From JAVJSD01 sp040219575 (GTDB lineage: Bacteria > Planctomycetota > Planctomycetia > Pirellulales > Pirellulaceae), in contig JAVJSD010000119.1 of the NCBI GenBank assembly GCA_040219575.1, forward strand, positions 62,001 to 126,000: DNA of 64,000 bases, written 5' to 3'. This document shows positions 17,097 through 25,542 of this stretch, piece after piece (position 1 is the first letter of the stretch; each line of letters begins with the position of its first letter). Both the position numbers and the translations under genes were made by a program. Below the pieces are notes generated by a model. That model saw only the letters and a list, made by a program, of their open reading frames with translations. It ran no database searches and had not been told where the DNA came from.

Positions 17097-18637
17097 ACAC
17101 GATCTCTTGCCTCCTCCTGTGCGTGGCGCTGGCGGGTCAGACCGAGGACGCCGCCGCCGACCAACCCGCCGCGCCCGAGAAAGCAGGGCAGTTCGCCGTC
17201 GGCTCGAAGGCGTTCACCGAATCGGTGATCCTGGGCGAGATCGCCACCTTGCTCGGCCGCGAAGACGGCTATCGCGTGCAGCACAAGGATCAACTCGGCG
17301 GGACGGTGGTCGTCTGGCGGGCCCTGCTGCGCGGCGAAGTCGACGTCTATCCCGAATACACCGGCACGCTCATCGAAGAGCTGTTCAAGGAAGATCACCT
17401 GCAGAGCCTGCAAGACATTCGAGACGCCCTGGCGCGGCACAATGTGCGGATGACCGACCCGCTGGGGTTCAACAACAGCTACGGCATCGGCATGCAGGAG
17501 AAAGTCGCCGAGCGGTTGGGCGTCACCAAGCTCTCCGATTTGCGAAACCACCCACAGTTGCGTTTTGGATTCAGCAACGAGTTCATGCAGCGCAGCGAAG
17601 GTTGGCCCACGCTGCGCGTGAACTACGACCTTCCCCAGACCGACGTCCGCGGGCTGTCGCACGACCTGGCGTATGGCGCGCTGGTCAGCGACGACATCCA
17701 GGCCATGGATGTCTACCTCACCGATCCCAAAATCGAAGCCTTGAACCTCCGCGTGCTGGAAGACGACCTGTCGCACTTTCCCAAGTACGAGGCCGTCTAC
17801 CTCTACCGCGAGGATCTGCGACAGCGCGCCCCGCGATGGGTGGCGGCGCTCGAGGACCTGGCGGGCGCCATCAATCGCGATGAAATGGTCGCCATGAATT
17901 CGCAAGTGGAGGACAATCGCGACGTCAGCGAAGCCCGGGCGGCGGCCGACTTCCTGACCCGCAAGTTCGACCTGCATCCGGTGGTGGTCGACGAGGGGCT
18001 TGTCAGCCGCATCGCCCGCTACACGCGCGACCACTTGTTCCTGGTCATTGTTTCCATGACCGCGGCGATCCTGGTCTCGGTGCCGTTGGGCGTGTTGTCG
18101 TCCAAGCATACGGCGATCGGCCATGTTATTCTGACGATCTCCGAAGTGATTCAAACGATTCCCGGCCTGGCGCTGCTCGTGCTGCTGATGCCGATCGTCG
18201 CCAGCATCGGCTTGAATGCGGTCGGCCCCTGGCCCGCCATCATCGCCCTGTTTCTCTACAGCCTGCTGCCGATCATCCGCAACACGTACACCGGCATGCG
18301 CGACGTTCCCACGTCGCTGCGCGAGTCGGCCGCGGTGTTGGGGCTCACGCCGCTGGCCCAATTGCGGCTGATCGAACTGCCGATGGCCTCGAGTATGATA
18401 CTGGCCGGCATCAAGACGACCGCCGCCATCAACGTCGGCTACGCCACGTTGGGCGGGCTGATCGGCGCCGGCGGCTACGGCGAACCGATCATGACCGGAT
18501 TGCGGCTGGGCGATCCCTACCTGATGCTGGAAGGCGCCATTCCCGCCGCCATCTTGGCGCTGGTGGTGAAGGGCGTGTTCGAACTCGCCGAACGTTTTCT
18601 CGTCCCTCGCGGACTGCGAGTCAGCACGGCCGCCTGA
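17093..18637 (+). CDS. Substrate-binding protein and permease fusion, OpuF-like
   Basis: A 514-residue fusion. A signal-like N-terminus is followed by a type-II periplasmic binding domain (residues about 35-295: VGSKAFTESVILGEI, GEVDVYPEYTGTLIEEL, DPLGFNNSYGIGM), as in choline/betaine binders. A six-helix OpuAB-type permease follows (about 305-505), with the coupling motif ESAAVLGLTPLAQLRLIELP. In classical systems these are separate OpuCC and OpuCB proteins. Here the order is binding domain first, unlike OpuA where it is at the C-terminus. With the overlapping ATPase gene this is a complete two-gene importer, probably for compatible solutes. Confidence 0.9.
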   Translation: MNTISCLLLCVALAGQTEDAAADQPAAPEKAGQFAVGSKAFTESVILGEIATLLGREDGYRVQHKDQLGGTVVVWRALLRGEVDVYPEYTGTLIEELFKEDHLQSLQDIRDALARHNVRMTDPLGFNNSYGIGMQEKVAERLGVTKLSDLRNHPQLRFGFSNEFMQRSEGWPTLRVNYDLPQTDVRGLSHDLAYGALVSDDIQAMDVYLTDPKIEALNLRVLEDDLSHFPKYEAVYLYREDLRQRAPRWVAALEDLAGAINRDEMVAMNSQVEDNRDVSEARAAADFLTRKFDLHPVVVDEGLVSRIARYTRDHLFLVIVSMTAAILVSVPLGVLSSKHTAIGHVILTISEVIQTIPGLALLVLLMPIVASIGLNAVGPWPAIIALFLYSLLPIIRNTYTGMRDVPTSLRESAAVLGLTPLAQLRLIELPMASSMILAGIKTTAAINVGYATLGGLIGAGGYGEPIMTGLRLGDPYLMLEGAIPAAILALVVKGVFELAERFLVPRGLRVSTAA

Positions 18638-18670
18638 GTGAAATCTGGCAGCTGGAAGCCTGACCTACTT

Positions 18671-19663
18671 CTACCGCCGGAAGCGCTCGCGGAGCTTTAC
18701 GAGTTGCTCCGACCGCCGCGCGGCGTCGCCTTCCACGTCGAATTCGATTTCCACGCCCTGGATCCTTTCAATCTGCTCCACGGCCACGCGGCGCACACGC
18801 GGCTGGTCGTCCTGAAGCAGCAGCATCCAGATCGCCAGGTCGTCGATCATGTGCGCGGCGATCATGTCGGGTGTGTCGCCCCGGCGAGGCTGCGATCCGC
18901 CGGTCAGCGTCGCCAGTCGGCGGCGCTGCTCCGCGTCGAGGTTGTGCCTGTCGAGTTCACTCAAGCAGGCCAACGCCGCATGACCCATCGTCTGCAACTC
19001 CTGGTAGGCGGCGCGACGTTCGCGAAACGTTTCGGACGAGAGTTGCGCGACCAACTCGAGGCATCGCCGGCGTCGGCCCGGCAGGTCGAACTCCACCGCC
19101 CGCACCGAAGCCATGCGGACGCGATCGGCCGTGTCGAGCAGCGCCCAGTCTCCGCGCAACGATTCGAGCACGGGTACGAGATGCGTCTTGCACAACGCCC
19201 GCTCAAAGAGCAGCAGTCGCCAAAGATCCGAGGCCGACGCGAATTGCCGCTCTTCACCCTCGCCGACCACCAGCGACAACTCCCCTTCGCCCTGCGTGAA
19301 GTGCAGCGGCACGACGTCGGAGTCGCCGCGAGGCTCGCGATGAATGCTGACGGTGTCGCCGCGGACGAAATCGACCGTCAATTGCTGCCGGGCGTCGCTG
19401 CGTTGAAAGTGCAACGTGACCCGTCCCTCGGTCGCCACGACCGACAGCATCTCGCTGACGCCGGTTTCGGGATCGTTGAGCGTGGTCGAGCGGTTCCGGT
19501 GATTCACGTTCGGAACCGCCGTCAACCGGCCATCGAGCACTTCCAACCGCGCCCACCCCGCGCGGGCCACCAGCGTGTGGAAATTCGCATGTTGTGCTAC
19601 GGCATCCGTGCCGTAGACGAGGGCGGCCGCCAGGACCACCCACGTCAGTTGTGGGCGAGTCAT
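18671..19663 (-). CDS. Hypothetical secreted protein with helical repeats
   Basis: A 330-residue protein with a signal peptide (MTRPQLTWVVLAAALVYGTD, then AVAQ). Residues about 25-150 look beta-rich with a FecR/SHOCT-free, DUF-like sandwich (WARLEVLDGRLTAV, GRVTLHFQ, VDFVRGDTVSI); residues 180-320 are alpha-helical with HEAT-like phrasing (RERRAAYQELQTMGHAALAC, DLAIWMLLLQDDQPRVRRVA). GGGGA seven bases before 19663 supports this start rather than the M at 19732. It converges on the OpuF-like gene. Function unknown; a protein-protein interaction role in the periplasm is inference. Confidence 0.65.
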   Translation of the reverse strand: MTRPQLTWVVLAAALVYGTDAVAQHANFHTLVARAGWARLEVLDGRLTAVPNVNHRNRSTTLNDPETGVSEMLSVVATEGRVTLHFQRSDARQQLTVDFVRGDTVSIHREPRGDSDVVPLHFTQGEGELSLVVGEGEERQFASASDLWRLLLFERALCKTHLVPVLESLRGDWALLDTADRVRMASVRAVEFDLPGRRRRCLELVAQLSSETFRERRAAYQELQTMGHAALACLSELDRHNLDAEQRRRLATLTGGSQPRRGDTPDMIAAHMIDDLAIWMLLLQDDQPRVRRVAVEQIERIQGVEIEFDVEGDAARRSEQLVKLRERFRR

Positions 19664-20020
19664 TTTTTCGTCCCCGAGTTTGGAGCCGATGGCCGCGTCC
19701 TGCGGTCCATCCAGGATTCCCAAGACCTTCATATTCTATTCGGAATATGCGATGCAGCTGCAGAGCAGATTCCACGCCAAATGGTGTGCGACGTCCGTCA
19801 AACTCAACCCAGACAACCCAGTTTCACGGATTCGTGCCTCTGTATGCTTCGATGGATGTCGAAGTTGCGGCATTGGATGCCAGGAAATTGAGCAGTCCCA
19901 AGTCCGGAATCCCCCGTTTGCGGCACGGGACACTTCGTATGGATTCGACGGTTTCCGCAACTAGACTGGATTCATGCATCTTCCAGCTGCAACCAGCTTT
20001 CCGCATGCCAGAAAACGATC
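19664..20020. other. Gene-free divergent spacer, 357 bp
   Basis: It separates the secreted protein from the methyltransferase. Base composition is lower in GC than the neighbours and no repeat family of this window is present. I see no RNA-like fold or convincing reading frame. Confidence 0.55.
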
Positions 20021-20704
20021 ATGAGTGTTCACTTTCTGTTCAACGTCATCTTCCGCGCCACGCGCGGCAAGCGGATGCGGTGGTTCGAGCGAACGCTCCC
20101 CTGCGACAACGAAACGACCATTCTCGACGTGGGGGGCACGCCCGGCAATTGGAGCTACCTCTCCAGTCGGCCGCGGGTGGTGATGTTGAATTTGATGGTC
20201 ACGGAGCAAACCGCCGAATTGCCCGAACATCTGACGTACCTGCAAGGCGATGCGCTGGCGATGACCTGCAGCGACGGGCAGTACGACATTGGCTTTTCCA
20301 ATTCCGTGATCGAGCACATGGGAACCTGGGAGAATCAGCGTCGCTTCGCCGAGCAGTTGCGCCGCGTGGCTCGGGGGCTGTGGGTGCAGACGCCCGCCCT
20401 CGGCTTTCCGATCGAACCGCATTTCCTGGCGCCTTTTGTTCACTGGACGCCCAAGCCGTGGCGAAAGGCCCTGTTGCGATACTTCACTCCCTGGGGCTGG
20501 CTCGAGCGTCCCAGTCGGGAGAAAGTCGAACAGACCGTCGAGGAGATACGCCTGCTGAGCTACCGCGAGATGCGCGAACTGTTTCCCGATTGCGAGATCT
20601 TCATCGAGCGCGTGCTGTTCTGGCCCAAGTCGTACATCGCCGTGCGACGGCTTCCGAAAGTTACACTGCCCACCCCCAACGCTCCCGCGCGGAGCGCTGC
20701 ATAA
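20021..20704 (+). CDS. Class I SAM-dependent methyltransferase
   Basis: A 227-residue methyltransferase. Motif I is ILDVGGTPGNW (about 34-44), with the acidic VVMLNLMV strand end, motif VQGDALAM-like LQGDALAMTC, and motif IV YDIGFSNSVIEHMG, which has the EHxG wording common in Methyltransf_11 and glycan- or lipid-modifying enzymes. The C-terminal part (HWTPKPWRKALLRYFTPWGW, then FWPKSYIAVRRL) matches planctomycete and cyanobacterial methyltransferases often found near polysaccharide genes, though none adjoins it here. Substrate unknown. Confidence 0.85.
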   Translation: MSVHFLFNVIFRATRGKRMRWFERTLPCDNETTILDVGGTPGNWSYLSSRPRVVMLNLMVTEQTAELPEHLTYLQGDALAMTCSDGQYDIGFSNSVIEHMGTWENQRRFAEQLRRVARGLWVQTPALGFPIEPHFLAPFVHWTPKPWRKALLRYFTPWGWLERPSREKVEQTVEEIRLLSYREMRELFPDCEIFIERVLFWPKSYIAVRRLPKVTLPTPNAPARSAA

Positions 20705-20825
20705 GTTCAATTCGACCTTTCCCGGCGCCCGCTTCGCAGGCGCCTGTACATCGCAGCAACCCCCTGTACATCAGCCGCAAGCGCATTGGCGCCCGGTTGC
20801 GGCAAGGCTGGCGTCAGCCAGACAA

Positions 20826-20986
20826 GTAACATGGCCGCCCCCGGCCGTGAATCGCCGGACCATCAAAGGGAGCGGCGCTTGCTTCGATCCGGCGGCGGGG
20901 AGACGTCGCCTTCGCTCATGTGGGTCTTCGGGAAGTCAGAGCCGCATGGTGCAGCGCTCCTTCACGGCCGAGGGCGGCCATGCTAC
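20826..20986 (-). repeat. MITE-like element, copy A3 (inverted)
   Basis: Third copy, on the opposite strand. Both terminal repeats are kept with single changes (GTAACATGG at one end, GCCATGCTAC at the other). Similarity extends past the element end to about 21016, matching the left flank of copy A1, so the mobile or amplified unit may be nearer 200 bp. Confidence 0.88.
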
Positions 20987-21043
20987 CGAAACACCCTCCG
21001 ACAACCGGACGCTGCCAACATCTTGCGGCAGACGTCCGAAGTA

Positions 21044-21871
21044 CTACGGATACACGATCACGGGTCGCAGGACCGGCACGACCACCGGCGTCGGTACGCG
21101 ATACGTCCTGACCAGCGGTCGGTAAGTCACAACGGGTTGAAAGGTCGTGACCGCCGTGACGGGGCTATACGTCGTGACGGGGCTGTAGGTGGTGACGGGG
21201 CTGTAGGTGGTGACCGGGCTGTAGGTGGTGACCGGCACGCGGCGGACGACCTGCTCCTCGACCGTCGAATAGACCGGCGTCTGCACCTTGCGGACCCGCT
21301 GTTCCTCGACATAGCGCACCGTCTGCACCGGCACCTTGCGGACCTGCACCTCTTCGACGTACCGCACCGTTTGCACCGGCGTTTTGCGGACCTGCTGCTC
21401 TTCGACGTAGCGGACGGTCTCGACCGGAACGCGGCGCGTCTCCTGTCGAGCCACATACCGCGTGACCGGCGAAGTGGTCCATTGGCCGAAACCCGCGTAC
21501 ACGGTTTCGTAGGTCGTCACCGGATCGTAGACCGTCACGGTCTGCTCGCGCTCCGAGGTTTCGTACACCGGCTTGCGGACGGTGACCGTTTCCTCGCGCT
21601 CGCTGGTCTCGTACACGGGTTTGCGAACGGTGACCCGCTCTTCCCGCTCGGTTGTTTCGTACACCGGTCGTTTTACCGTGTACGTTTCTTCACGCTCTTC
21701 GTAGCGCAGCACCGGCCGTTGGACGGTGTATCGCTCTTCCTGAACCATCGTCCCTTCCGTGGGGAGCCATACCGTCGTTTGCGCCTGCGCCGTGCGCAGG
21801 CCGAGGCCGGCTTGCCCGAAGAGCACCACGGCCGCGAACCATGTCGCGGCAAACAGGATTGTGCTTTTCAT
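21044..21871 (-). CDS. Secreted YTV-repeat protein
   Basis: A 275-residue exported protein (signal MKSTILFAATWFAAVVLFGQ, cleavage near TAQAQ). The mature chain is made of short beta-strand repeats: first YTVKRPVYETTEREE-type units of 14-16 residues, then TVRYVEEQQVRKTPV-type units, then four TYSPVTT heptapeptides and a Pro/Val-rich end. The YTV family was described from planctomycete genomes and is thought to be a cell-surface component. AAGGAG lies before the start. The TYSPVTT run is encoded by a 21-bp DNA repeat (21150-21240), evidence of recent slippage or recombination. Confidence 0.88.
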   Translation of the reverse strand: MKSTILFAATWFAAVVLFGQAGLGLRTAQAQTTVWLPTEGTMVQEERYTVQRPVLRYEEREETYTVKRPVYETTEREERVTVRKPVYETSEREETVTVRKPVYETSEREQTVTVYDPVTTYETVYAGFGQWTTSPVTRYVARQETRRVPVETVRYVEEQQVRKTPVQTVRYVEEVQVRKVPVQTVRYVEEQRVRKVQTPVYSTVEEQVVRRVPVTTYSPVTTYSPVTTYSPVTTYSPVTAVTTFQPVVTYRPLVRTYRVPTPVVVPVLRPVIVYP

Positions 21872-22215
21872 GGTGATCTCCTTGTCAGACGTTTCTCAAG
21901 TGCGCGCCCTCCACTCCTCTTATAATACGCATGCCGCATGCCATCCAGCGGCAAGAATCGCCCGGAACGAGATTTGGCAATCTCCTGGAAATCGCGGCGA
22001 ATCGGGGCTTCCTCGGGGGTTGATTCCAGGTTGGTGCTTTCGGCCAGTCGCGGAAACCGCGCGCCCGCACGACATTGTGCGGTTTCGCGCTGAGCGTTGC
22101 ACAGCGAGCGTTGCGCGTTGGGCCGCGCGGCAAGGCTTGTCGCGCGGCGGCGTGGTATCATCGGGGCTTCGCCCCCGGCCATCCCCTTCCCTCTCCCGCC
22201 GCTGAGAGTTCGTCG
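21872..22215. other. Divergent promoter region, 344 bp
   Basis: It lies between the YTV gene and the secreted hydrolase. It contains short direct repeats around AGCGTTGCACAGCGAGCGTTGCG but no dispersed family and no reading frame I trust. Confidence 0.55.
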
Positions 22216-24219
22216 ATGAAATCCCGCTCCGCCGTACTGTCGCTTCTGGCCATCCTGTTCACATGCGCCGCGCATTCGGCGGCCGAGGACCTGCAGCCCA
22301 TCCCCAGACGGCTGCCGCCGGAAGGAATTGAACTTCCGCGGGAAGACGTCGAGAAACTCACCGCCGAACTGGCCGCCCTGCATGCGCGTTTGGAGAAGAC
22401 GGCCGATCACCCGCTCGCGGCCGACGTCGCCATCTACGCCAAAGCGGTCGACTTCGCGCTGCGGCATCGCGAATTCTACGACAAGAAGCACATTCCGCTG
22501 GCGTACGAGCAAATCAAGATCGCCAACACCCGGCTCGACGAACTGGCCGCCGATCGACCCGCCTCCTGGATCAAGGCCCGCGGCCTGATCGTGCGCGGCT
22601 ACAAAAGCCGCATCGACGACTCCCCGCAACCCTACGGGCTGGTCGTGCCCGAGAAGCTCGACCTCGACAAGCCGGCGCCGCTGTATGTGTGGCTGCACGG
22701 CCGCGGCGACGCCAAGACCGATCTGCACTTCATCGCCGAACGGCAGTCGCGCGTCGGCCAGATCGCGCCTGACAGCGCCATCGTGCTGCATCCCTTCGGC
22801 CGGCAATGCATCGGTTGGAAGTCGGCGGGCGAGGTGGATGTCTTCGAGGCGATCGACCACGTGGCGTCGCAATACAAGATCGATCCCCGCCGGATCGTGC
22901 TGATGGGCTTCTCGATGGGGGGCGCCGGCGGCTGGCATATCGGCGCTCACTACGCCGACCGATTCGTCGCCATGAGTCCCGGCGCGGGCTTCGCCGAGAC
23001 CGCCCGCTACAACAACATCAAGCCCGCCGACTATCCCTCCGCCATCGAGCAGAAGATGTGGGGCCTGTACGACGTGCCCCTTTACGTGCGGAACTTGTTC
23101 AACCTGCCGGTGGTGGCCTACAGCGGCGAGCTCGATAAGCAGATTCAAGCCGCGCGGGTGATGGAGGAGGCGTTCGCCGCGGAAGGTGAAAAGCTGCCGC
23201 ACGTCATCGGCCCGGGAATGGGTCACAAATACCATCCGGATTCGCTGGCGGAGATTCTTCGCCGCATGGACGCCGCCGTCGAGGCGGGGCAAAACCCGCT
23301 GCCGAAGAAAGTCACTCTGCAGACGCAAACGCTCCGCTATGGCCGGATGCACTGGGTGCAGGTGCTGGGGCTTGGCCAGCATTGGAAAGACGCGCGCGTC
23401 GACGCCGAACTGACCGGCGACAAGAGCCTCCGCGGCACGACGAAGAACGTCACGCGGATCGCCTTCTCCCCCTTCGCCGACATGGCGGGCGCCGAAATCA
23501 CCATCGACGGCCAGAGCGTCGAGATTCCCATGACGCGGCCGATGTTGAAAGCGGCGCATCTCGTGCGGGAAGACGGCAAGTGGCGTTGGGACGGCATTTA
23601 TGGATTTCGCGCTGCCGGCGAAAGGTTTGCCAAACGACCGGGGCTGCAGGGCCCGATCGACGACGTGCTGATGGCGCCGTTTCTGGTCGTCACGCCCAGC
23701 GGCGCGTCGCCGAACGTCGACGTGCAGCGGTGGGTGGAGTTCGAATTGGCGCACTTTCAACAGCGTTGGCCGGCGCTCTATCGGGGTGAGCTGCGCACCA
23801 AGCGCGACGTCGACGTCAGCAAGGAAGACTTGGAAAACTATCACCTCATCCTGTGGGGCGATCCCACGTCGAACACGCTGTTGTCGCGGATGCTGCAGGA
23901 GGAATCGGGATCGCATCAACTGCCGCTCCAATGGACGCCCGACAAACTTGTCTTCGCGGGCAAACAACTCGACGCCGCCCGCCATGTTCCGGTGCTCATC
24001 TACCCCAATCCGCTGAACGCGAAAAAGTACGTGGTGCTCAACAGCGGGCCGACGTTCCGCGAAGGCCACGACCGCACCAACTCGCTGCAAAACCCCAAGC
24101 TGGGCGACTGGGCGCTGATCGACTTGTCGGAACCTCCCAGCGCCACCGCCCCCGGCCGCATCGTCGCCGCCGGCGTCTTCAATGAGCAGTGGCAAGGCAA
24201 TGTCGAAAAAGACAAGTAG
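22216..24219 (+). CDS. Secreted alpha/beta hydrolase (prolyl-oligopeptidase/esterase type)
   Basis: A 667-residue protein with a signal peptide (MKSRSAVLSLLAILFTCAAH, then SAAED). Residues about 130-370 form an alpha/beta hydrolase: LYVWLHGRGD (oxyanion region), nucleophile elbow GFSMGGAGG with the catalytic Ser near 238, an acid after VVAYSGELD, and GMGHKYHPD with the catalytic His near 340. The C-terminal half adds two beta-rich regions (LQTQTLRYGRMHWVQVLGLG and WVEFELAHFQQRWP) and is typical of large planctomycete polysaccharide or ester hydrolases. It acts outside the cytoplasmic membrane. Substrate not determinable. Confidence 0.85.
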   Translation: MKSRSAVLSLLAILFTCAAHSAAEDLQPIPRRLPPEGIELPREDVEKLTAELAALHARLEKTADHPLAADVAIYAKAVDFALRHREFYDKKHIPLAYEQIKIANTRLDELAADRPASWIKARGLIVRGYKSRIDDSPQPYGLVVPEKLDLDKPAPLYVWLHGRGDAKTDLHFIAERQSRVGQIAPDSAIVLHPFGRQCIGWKSAGEVDVFEAIDHVASQYKIDPRRIVLMGFSMGGAGGWHIGAHYADRFVAMSPGAGFAETARYNNIKPADYPSAIEQKMWGLYDVPLYVRNLFNLPVVAYSGELDKQIQAARVMEEAFAAEGEKLPHVIGPGMGHKYHPDSLAEILRRMDAAVEAGQNPLPKKVTLQTQTLRYGRMHWVQVLGLGQHWKDARVDAELTGDKSLRGTTKNVTRIAFSPFADMAGAEITIDGQSVEIPMTRPMLKAAHLVREDGKWRWDGIYGFRAAGERFAKRPGLQGPIDDVLMAPFLVVTPSGASPNVDVQRWVEFELAHFQQRWPALYRGELRTKRDVDVSKEDLENYHLILWGDPTSNTLLSRMLQEESGSHQLPLQWTPDKLVFAGKQLDAARHVPVLIYPNPLNAKKYVVLNSGPTFREGHDRTNSLQNPKLGDWALIDLSEPPSATAPGRIVAAGVFNEQWQGNVEKDK

Positions 24220-24221
24220 AC

Positions 24222-24258
24222 CGCTGAGGAACGCTGATCACACGCTAATGGATTGAAT
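24222..24258. repeat. Half copy of the ACCGCTGA...CGCTAATG palindrome (family D)
   Basis: Reads ACCGCTGAGGAACGCTGATC then ACACGCTAATGG directly after the hydrolase stop. It corresponds to one arm of the palindromes at 45167-45231 and 50865-50961; the other arm is missing. Confidence 0.65.
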
Positions 24259-24291
24259 GGAAAATCATTCGTCTGGCGACCTTGAGACGAT

Positions 24292-24445
24292 TCGTTTAAC
24301 GGCAAGCCGACGAAGGCGACGGCGTGCGCACGACCTCGCGCTAGCTGGAAACGTGGCTGCAACGGTCCGCCTACGCCTTCGGCTTGCCGTTAAACGATAT
24401 TGCTCGCTACATCGTCGGCATTGAATATACAGGCCTCAACAATCG
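24292..24445 (-). repeat. Dispersed repeat family B, copy B1
   Basis: A roughly 155-bp element on the minus strand: a leader (GATTGTTGAGGCCTG ... TGCCGACGATGTAGCGAGC), then a long imperfect hairpin bounded by TCGTTTAACGGCAAGCCG and its complement. It aligns end to end with 63552-63704. It lies just 3' of the protein kinase gene. Confidence 0.88.
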
Positions 24446-24466
24446 ACCTTGGCGGCGCAGGCCTGA

Positions 24467-25330
24467 TCAAAGCGTGCCTCGACCATTCAGGTCGAGCCAG
24501 AATTCGTAGGCGGTTTGCGTGCGGGCGCTCACATGGCGGCGCAGCGCCTTGGAGATTGCCGCGCCGATCGGGTGCGGCAGCAGCGCCGCGGCGGCTTGCG
24601 GCGCGCCCTGCACGATCTGGTCGTTGGTGTACGTCGGCACGTGGCCCATCACCACCGAAAGCAGCAGCAGCGCCGCGTGGTACAGGTCGGTCGGTTTGCC
24701 CATCACGCCGAACTCCTGCGGGTTGAGCGCCTCGGGCGGCAGCATCCACTGGGCCAGGCTGGCGGTGTAGAAGTCGAGTTCCGATTCCAGCCGGGAGATG
24801 CCCAGGTCGCCGACCTTGAACGTCAGCGACTGGTTGTCGGTGGGGCCGATTTCGTTGCGCGGGTGCATCCAGAACACGTTGCCGACGTGGATGTCCTTGT
24901 GCACGTAGCCGTGGTCGTGCATGTACGAAACGCCCTGCAGCACGCAGCGCGCGATCGGCATCAGCAGCGACAGGCCGTCGTAATTCGGCACGCCGAACAG
25001 GCTGCTCAGGCTGCCGCCGCAACGCTCCATCACGATGTGGAACGTGGCGTCGCGTTCGAAGGCGTCGTAGATGTAGGTGATGTTGGGATGCCGCAGCGTG
25101 AACAGCGATTGCAGCTCGCGCTCCCAGTTCTGGCGGACGTGCTGGTACGGTTGGCCGCGCGGAACGAGCACCTTCACGACCAGGGAGTTGTTCCACTGGT
25201 CGACGCAGCCGTACGTCGCTCCGAAGCCTCCCTGCCCCAGCATCTCGCCGACCCAATACCGGTTCGCCCCCCGCTCGATCACCTCGCCCGGTTGCGGCCA
25301 CTTGATCTGAAGTTGGGAGTGCGCGCTCAT
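24467..25330 (-). CDS. Hanks-type Ser/Thr protein kinase, short form
   Basis: A 287-residue kinase domain without a membrane segment. Visible motifs: Gly loop GQGGFGATYG, VVKVLV with the ATP-binding Lys, HKDIHVGN (catalytic loop, HKD instead of HRD), and a DLG in place of DFG. The catalytic Asp, Asn and metal-binding Asp are kept, so it is probably active. The activation segment lacks a clear phosphorylatable Thr run and the usual APE is PPEA. Most planctomycete kinases have long extracytoplasmic tails; this one is nearly only the catalytic domain. I prefer ATG 25330 (GAGG upstream) over GTG 25363. Confidence 0.85.
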   Translation of the reverse strand: MSAHSQLQIKWPQPGEVIERGANRYWVGEMLGQGGFGATYGCVDQWNNSLVVKVLVPRGQPYQHVRQNWERELQSLFTLRHPNITYIYDAFERDATFHIVMERCGGSLSSLFGVPNYDGLSLLMPIARCVLQGVSYMHDHGYVHKDIHVGNVFWMHPRNEIGPTDNQSLTFKVGDLGISRLESELDFYTASLAQWMLPPEALNPQEFGVMGKPTDLYHAALLLLSVVMGHVPTYTNDQIVQGAPQAAAALLPHPIGAAISKALRRHVSARTQTAYEFWLDLNGRGTL

Positions 25331-25482
25331 CGACCTCGGGCTCGATCGCACCATGGATGACACAAAACACCTTCAACAAGGCCTCCATACTAACACAACC
25401 CGCCGCCGGTGAAATCCTTCGGCCGGTGGCAGGCCGCGGTGTTTGATCAGCGTCCAGTCACCGCGGGCTGACGCCGCGCGGC

Positions 25483-25542
25483 TCGCCGTGATCGCGTTCG
25501 CCGTGATCGCGCTCGCCGTGATTGCGCTCGCCGTGATTGCGC
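25483..25542. repeat. 15-bp tandem repeat, four copies
   Basis: Units TCGCCGTGATCGCGT/C, TCGCCGTGATTGCGC. The array ends at the stop codon of dprA (25542-25544). Confidence 0.85.

Noticed and set aside
20786..21925. 379-codon open frame opposite the YTV gene
   Set aside because: It runs through repeat A3 and mirrors the YTV repeats; the minus-strand gene has a signal peptide and a strong ribosome binding site.
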